Positions 59,841 through 64,000 of a DNA stretch of 64,000 nucleotides are shown piece by piece. The DNA is from Actinoallomurus sp963850195 (GTDB lineage: Bacteria > Actinomycetota > Actinomycetes > Streptosporangiales > Streptosporangiaceae): the NCBI GenBank assembly GCA_963850195.1, contig CAWKKD010000008.1:62001-126000 (forward strand). Direction: 5' to 3'. The notes beneath the pieces are model-generated. The model made no database searches. It saw only the letters and a program-made list of their open reading frames with translations, and was not told the DNA's origin. How positions within the stretch are numbered: the first letter of the stretch is position 1; each line of letters begins with the position of its first letter. Both the position numbers and the translations under genes were made by a program.

Positions 59841-61482
59841 TCTCACGCGCGACCTCGCGCGGGTAGTGCAGGTCGAAGGCGGGACGCTCGGAGCGGATTC
59901 GCGGGATCTCCAGGAAGTTGTGCCGCGGCGGCGGGCAGGACGTCGCCCACTCGAGGGAGTTGCCGAAGCCCCACGGGTCGTCGACCGCGACCTGTGGGGC
60001 GTGACGCGTCGTCCGGTAGACGTTGTAGATGAAGACCAGCGTGGACAGGCCGAGCAGGAAGGATCCCAGGCTGGAGACGACGTTCAGCCCCTCGAACTCC
60101 GGCGCGTAGTCGGCGACGCGCCGCTGCATGCCCTCCGCGCCGAGCCAGTGCTGCACGAGGAACGTCGTGTGGAAGCCGATGAACAGCAGCCAGAAATGGA
60201 TCTTGCCGAGCCGGTCGTCGAGCATCCGGCCGGTCATCTTGGGCCACCAGAAGTAGAAGCCGGCGAACATCGCGAACACCACGGTGCCGAAGACCACGTA
60301 GTGGAAGTGCGCCACGACGAAATAGCTGTCGGTGACGTGGAAGTCCAGCGGCGGCGAGGCGAGGATCACCCCGCTCAGGCCGCCGAACAGGAACGTCACG
60401 AGGAACCCGATGGACCACAGCATGGGCGACTCTAGTGACAGGTGACCGCGCCACATCGTGCCGACCCAGTTGAAGAACTTCACGCCGGTCGGGATCGCGA
60501 TCAGGAACGACATGAACGAGAAGAACGGCAGCAGCACCTGGCCGGTGGCGAACATGTGGTGCGCCCACACCGTGGCGGACAGGCCGGTGATGGCGATGGT
60601 CGCGCCGACCATGCCCACGTACCCGAACAGCGGTTTGCGGCTGAACACCGGAATGATCTCCGTGACGATGCCGAAAAACGGCAACGCGATGATGTAGACC
60701 TCGGGATGGCCGAAGAACCAGAAGAGGTGCTGCCAGGTCAGCGCCCCGCCGGAGTGCGCGGTGAAGACCTGCGCGCCGAGCTTGCGGTCGGCCTCGAGGA
60801 CGAGCAGCGCGGCGGCGAGCACCGGGAAGGCCAGCAGTACGAGGATCCCGGTGAACAGGACGTTCCACGTGAAGATCGGCATCCGGAACATCGTCATGCC
60901 GGGCGCGCGCATCCCGATGATCGTCGTGATGAAGTTGACCGAGGTCAGGATGGTCCCCAGGCCGGACAGGACGAGCCCCATGATCCACAGGTCTCCCCCG
61001 AGGCCGGGCGTGCCGCTCGGGCCGCTCAGCGGCGCGTAGGCGGTCCACCCGAAGCTCGCCGCGCCGTCCGGGGCGAACAGCGACCCCAGGACCATCAGGC
61101 CGCCGAACAGGAACACCCAGTAGCTGAAGGCGTTGAGCCGTGGAAAGGCGACGTCGGGCGAGCCGATCTGCAGGGGCACCACGAAGTTGGCGAAGCCGCC
61201 GAACAGCGGCGTCGCGAACAGCAGCAGCATGAGCGTGCCGTGCAGCGTGAACAGGCCGTTGTACCGCTCCGCGCCGACGATCTGCAGGCCCGGCGCCATG
61301 AGCTCGGCCCGCATGATCATCGCCAGCAGCCCCGCGATGAGGAAGAAGCCGAACGAGGTCGCGAGATAGAGGTAGCCGATCACCTTGTGATCGGTCGTGG
61401 TGAGCACCGAAACGAGGATCTCGCCCTTGGAACGTCCGAGCCGCCGTTGCGCCCGCGGTGGCGTACGACCGAGTAGAACCAT
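59824..61482 (-). CDS. ctaD: Cytochrome c oxidase subunit I (orphan copy)
   Basis: The 552-residue membrane protein has about 12 helices. Haem and copper ligands are visible: LFTLHGTLML (His of low-spin haem), FWFFGHPEVYIIALP (CuB His and cross-linked Tyr), and HHMFATG (CuB His pair). The K-pathway region and the FHYVVFGTV segment (haem a and a3 ligands) follow. The ATG at 61482 follows GGAGG by 5 nt; the longer open frame to 61554 has no support. No ctaC, ctaE or qcr genes are near, so this is a separate copy. Its stop overlaps the SDR gene. Confidence 0.95.
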   Translation of the reverse strand: MVLLGRTPPRAQRRLGRSKGEILVSVLTTTDHKVIGYLYLATSFGFFLIAGLLAMIMRAELMAPGLQIVGAERYNGLFTLHGTLMLLLFATPLFGGFANFVVPLQIGSPDVAFPRLNAFSYWVFLFGGLMVLGSLFAPDGAASFGWTAYAPLSGPSGTPGLGGDLWIMGLVLSGLGTILTSVNFITTIIGMRAPGMTMFRMPIFTWNVLFTGILVLLAFPVLAAALLVLEADRKLGAQVFTAHSGGALTWQHLFWFFGHPEVYIIALPFFGIVTEIIPVFSRKPLFGYVGMVGATIAITGLSATVWAHHMFATGQVLLPFFSFMSFLIAIPTGVKFFNWVGTMWRGHLSLESPMLWSIGFLVTFLFGGLSGVILASPPLDFHVTDSYFVVAHFHYVVFGTVVFAMFAGFYFWWPKMTGRMLDDRLGKIHFWLLFIGFHTTFLVQHWLGAEGMQRRVADYAPEFEGLNVVSSLGSFLLGLSTLVFIYNVYRTTRHAPQVAVDDPWGFGNSLEWATSCPPPRHNFLEIPRIRSERPAFDLHYPREVAREITPGG

Positions 61483-61683
61483 GACGGCCTCCAGTGCCGT
61501 CAGGCATCGCCACCTCCCACTATCGATCGTCGGCGACCTCGTGCGCAAGCTCACGAGCAGATGTCCACTTCCGGCCCATAGTTCCCATTTTGTGCATCTA
61601 TTTCATAACGTCTATTGATTCACTCTTGGCACACCGAAAGGCTCTCGTCGCGGCGATCACGCCGCTGACGAAAGGACTGGTGG

Positions 61684-63699
61684 ATGTCACGAGACGGACG
61701 ACGTCGTCGCGCTCTGACAGCCGCGGCCGTCGCTCTGCCGCTCGTCGCAGCGGCACTCACGGCCGCCGGCACGGCACAGGCGAATGACCGGCATGCGGTT
61801 GCGGGAACCCGTCCGACCTGGGCTAGCGCCTCGGCCGACCGCGGAAAGACCGACACCACGCAGCGACTCGACGCGAAGGTCTGGCTGAGCGGACGCGACC
61901 CGAAGGGACTCGACGCGTACGCCCAGGCGGTATCGACCCCGGGCAGCCAGCAGTACCGCAAGTTCCTCACCCCGCAGCAGTTCAACCAGCGCTTCGGCAC
62001 GACGACGCAGCAGGTCGACGCCGTCACGAGCTGGATCCGCAGCTCGGGGCTCTATGTGGACCCGGCCGGCTCCAACGGCCACTACCTCCACGTGACCGGC
62101 CACCTGGACAAGGCCAAGAAGGCGTTCGGCACCGACTTCCGCAACTACGCCGCGCAGGGCGCGGTCGTGCGGGCGCCGGAGACCAACGCCACGGTCCCGG
62201 CCTCGGTCGCGTCCTCGGTGCTCACGGTGACGGGCCTGGACACGGGCAAGCACCTGCGGACCCACTCGGCGGACACGCTCCCGCCGCCCGAGCCGAACTA
62301 CTACGTCGCGAAGCCTTGCGCGCAGTACTACGGCGAGAAGATGGCCTACGACAAGCCGAAGGCCTACGGTGCGTACCAGCCGCGTGCGATGTGCGGCCTG
62401 CTGCCGAAGCAGCTTCGGGGCGCCTACGGCGCGACCGCGAGCGGTCTGACCGGTAAGGGCGCGACCGTCGCCGTCGTCGACGCGTACGCCGCGCCGAAGA
62501 TGGAGCAGGTCTCCAACCAGTTCTCCAAGAAGTACGGGGACCAGCCGTTCGCCAAGGGTCAGTACCGCGAGGCACTGCCCGACGCGTTCGACATGGTGGA
62601 CGAGTGCGGCGGCGCCGGCTGGTACGGCGAAGAGGCCCTGGACATCACCGCGGTGCACGCGGTGGCGCCGAAGGCCAACGTGGTCTACGTCGGTGCGCGG
62701 AACTGCGCCGACGGCCTCGACGAGGCGATGACCCGTATCGTCGACCAGCACCTCGCCGACATCGTCAGCAACTCGTGGGGCGACCTGTCGGAGCACTACA
62801 CCCAGGCGATGATCGACGCGGAAGAGTCGATCTTCAAGCAGGGTGCGGTCGAGGGCATCGGCTTCTACTTCTCCACCGGTGACTGTGGCTACGAGGTGCC
62901 CGGCACCCCGTGCCAGGCCCGGTACGGCGACGCCGGTTCGACGCACCGCCAGACCGACATGCCGACCTCCGACCCGTGGGTGACCGCGGTCGGCGGCACG
63001 TCGCTCGCCGTCGGCGCGAACGACCACTACAAGTTCGAGACCACGTGGAACGTTCAGTACGACAAGCTCTCCGCCGACGGCAAGAGCTGGAGCGTCCCGC
63101 CGCCCGGTGACTACCCGAACACCTACTCGGCCGGTGGCGGCGGTGGCACGAGCGACCTGTTCGCGCAGCCGGGCTACCAGCACGGTGTCGTTCCCAAGTC
63201 GCTGAGCGAGAACCTGCCGGACGGCACGACCGCCGAGCAGCCGATGCGTACCGTCCCGGACATCTCCGCCGTGGCCGACTCCGGCACCGGCCTCCGGTAC
63301 CCGGAGTGGAACCAGAAGGCCGACGGTTCGTTCGGCTACACCGAGAGCCGCGTGGGCGGCACCAGCCTCGCTTGCCCGATCATCGCGGGTCTGCAGGCGC
63401 TCGCCCAGGAGGCTCAGGGCCGTCAGCCCATCGGCTTCGCCAACCCGTCGATCTACCTGAAGGCCGGGAAGCACGTCTTCCACGACGTGACCGACCAGCC
63501 CCTGGGCCGCGACCCGGTGGCGTACGTCCGCACCAACTACACCGACCCCTACGCCATGAAGGGGCCGCTGCAGTACATCCTGGTGACCACCGGGAACAAG
63601 GGCATCACGAAGGACGACGCCCTGTCCGCGACGCCGGGCTACGACCGGGGAACCGGTGTCGGCAGCCCGACCGCCGACTACTTCCGGTCGTTCCGGTAG
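61684..63699 (+). CDS. Secreted S53 family serine-carboxyl peptidase (sedolisin/kumamolisin type)
   Basis: The 671-residue protein starts with an Arg-rich signal peptide (RALTAAAVALPLVAAALTAAG to about residue 33). An S53 pro-domain follows (LDAKVWLSGRDPKGLDAYAQ, near residues 55-190). The catalytic domain has the acid pair Glu316/Asp320 in YGEEALDITAVHA, oxyanion Asp400 in STGDCGYEVPG, and nucleophile Ser561 in VGGTSLACPIIAGL. Such enzymes work at acidic pH outside the cell. AAAGGA precedes the ATG at 61684. A strong terminator follows. Confidence 0.95.
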   Translation: MSRDGRRRRALTAAAVALPLVAAALTAAGTAQANDRHAVAGTRPTWASASADRGKTDTTQRLDAKVWLSGRDPKGLDAYAQAVSTPGSQQYRKFLTPQQFNQRFGTTTQQVDAVTSWIRSSGLYVDPAGSNGHYLHVTGHLDKAKKAFGTDFRNYAAQGAVVRAPETNATVPASVASSVLTVTGLDTGKHLRTHSADTLPPPEPNYYVAKPCAQYYGEKMAYDKPKAYGAYQPRAMCGLLPKQLRGAYGATASGLTGKGATVAVVDAYAAPKMEQVSNQFSKKYGDQPFAKGQYREALPDAFDMVDECGGAGWYGEEALDITAVHAVAPKANVVYVGARNCADGLDEAMTRIVDQHLADIVSNSWGDLSEHYTQAMIDAEESIFKQGAVEGIGFYFSTGDCGYEVPGTPCQARYGDAGSTHRQTDMPTSDPWVTAVGGTSLAVGANDHYKFETTWNVQYDKLSADGKSWSVPPPGDYPNTYSAGGGGGTSDLFAQPGYQHGVVPKSLSENLPDGTTAEQPMRTVPDISAVADSGTGLRYPEWNQKADGSFGYTESRVGGTSLACPIIAGLQALAQEAQGRQPIGFANPSIYLKAGKHVFHDVTDQPLGRDPVAYVRTNYTDPYAMKGPLQYILVTTGNKGITKDDALSATPGYDRGTGVGSPTADYFRSFR

Positions 63700-63737
63700 T
63701 GATCTGCGCCGATCAGGTCTGACCTGACCGGCAGGGT

Positions 63738-63768
63738 GGGGCCGGGTGCCGTTCGGGCACCCGGCCCC
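63738..63768. terminator. Terminator after the S53 peptidase gene
   Basis: ggggccgggtgcc (63738-63750) and ggcacccggcccc (63756-63768) form a perfect 13-bp stem with a 5-nt loop. It lies between two convergent genes and can serve both. Confidence 0.9.
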
Positions 63769-63775
63769 ATTGCGT

Positions 63776-64000
63776 TCATCGGGGCGGCAGGCCGACGAAG
63801 ACCGCCAGGTTCGTCATGGTGTGGTCGAACATCGCCGCCCGGTCCTCGATGGCGTTGTCGAACTGCCCGAACAGCTCGAAGCTGACGGTGCCGAACAGGC
63901 TCGCCCAGGCGGTCAGCGCCCGCGCGACCGCGTCGTCGGGCACGTCGGGCAGCACCGCCTCGCGTACCCGTGCGGCGTCGGCGGCGAACGCCGCGGGCGG
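63776..64000 (-). CDS. C-terminal part of a TetR-family regulator (WHG domain), cut by the window end
   Basis: The minus-strand frame runs from base 64000 to a TGA at 63776-63778. It gives 74 residues ending WASLFGTVSFELFGQFDNAI, then EDRAAMFDHTMTNLAVFVGLPPR. This matches the TetR C-terminal WHG-type domain: the tryptophan start, GxxSFELFGQF and the closing helix. The DNA-binding part lies beyond the window. Ligand and targets are unknown. It is convergent with the S53 peptidase gene. Confidence 0.75.
   Translation of the reverse strand, partial: PPAAFAADAARVREAVLPDVPDDAVARALTAWASLFGTVSFELFGQFDNAIEDRAAMFDHTMTNLAVFVGLPPR

Overview
This 64 kb window is high-GC DNA from an actinomycete chromosome. 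Almost all of it is packed with long genes, many starting with GTG and many overlapping by 4 bp. Several linked features point to a filamentous or soil actinobacterium: a divergent lexA / LysM division-inhibitor pair with two actinobacterial-type SOS boxes, an nrdR-nrdJ locus, a two-gene locus for 10-methyl-branched fatty acids, and many TetR, LysR, MarR and MerR regulators. The frequent cgtacg words and gene content suggest Streptosporangiales (Thermomonosporaceae-like, such as Actinomadura or Actinoallomurus). That placement is inference, not proof.

Layout. 1-4.5 kb: end of a conserved unknown gene, an acyl-CoA thioesterase, the 5-oxoprolinase operon pxpABC, and a BON protein. 5-13.2 kb: a glycosyltransferase, two decayed genes (ABM-like and EamA/DMT transporter), then a minus-strand run of TetR, hydrolase, unknown, membrane-anchored tandem AAA ATPase, HhH protein and SIS protein. 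13.3-18.8 kb: a two-component system, RNase HII, a LysR/MFS pair and a DoxX protein. 18.8-25 kb: pgi, lipoate ligase, a PEP-mutase family enzyme, a MarR/hydrolase pair with a clear operator, and a MerR-PP2C fusion. 25-30 kb: an orphan groEL, a TetR gene, and a small accessory patch holding an inverted-repeat element, unknown genes and a VapBC-type toxin-antitoxin pair. 30-37.4 kb: core genes nrdJ, nrdR, the LysM protein, lexA and leuS. 37.5-41.9 kb: a 5'-truncated chitin/cellulose LPMO, an acyl-CoA ligase, an exported unknown protein, an SDR and an SRPBCC pair. 41.9-49 kb: P450, epoxide-hydrolase-like protein, fatty-acid methyltransferase plus FAD oxidoreductase, a PNPOx-fold protein, a DUF1707 protein and a polysaccharide deacetylase. 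49-51.7 kb: a repeat-rich zone around a small unknown gene and a DUF4192 protein. 51.7-64 kb: a DinG-type helicase, FadD, an aminotransferase, TetR, an AurF-type diiron oxygenase, SDR, an orphan ctaD, an S53 peptidase and the end of a WHG-type TetR regulator.

How genes work together. pxpABC act as one enzyme. The methyltransferase/FAD pair should methylate and then reduce membrane oleoyl chains. nrdR controls itself and nrdJ through paired boxes. LexA should repress itself and the LysM division inhibitor. MarR and MerR-PP2C each have visible operators. No rRNA, tRNA, CRISPR array, prophage or intact insertion sequence was recognised. The least explained parts are the 18-bp tandem repeats near 50.2-50.7 kb, the MerR-phosphatase fusion, the tandem AAA protein without an ESX locus, and the remnants of the EamA and LPMO genes.
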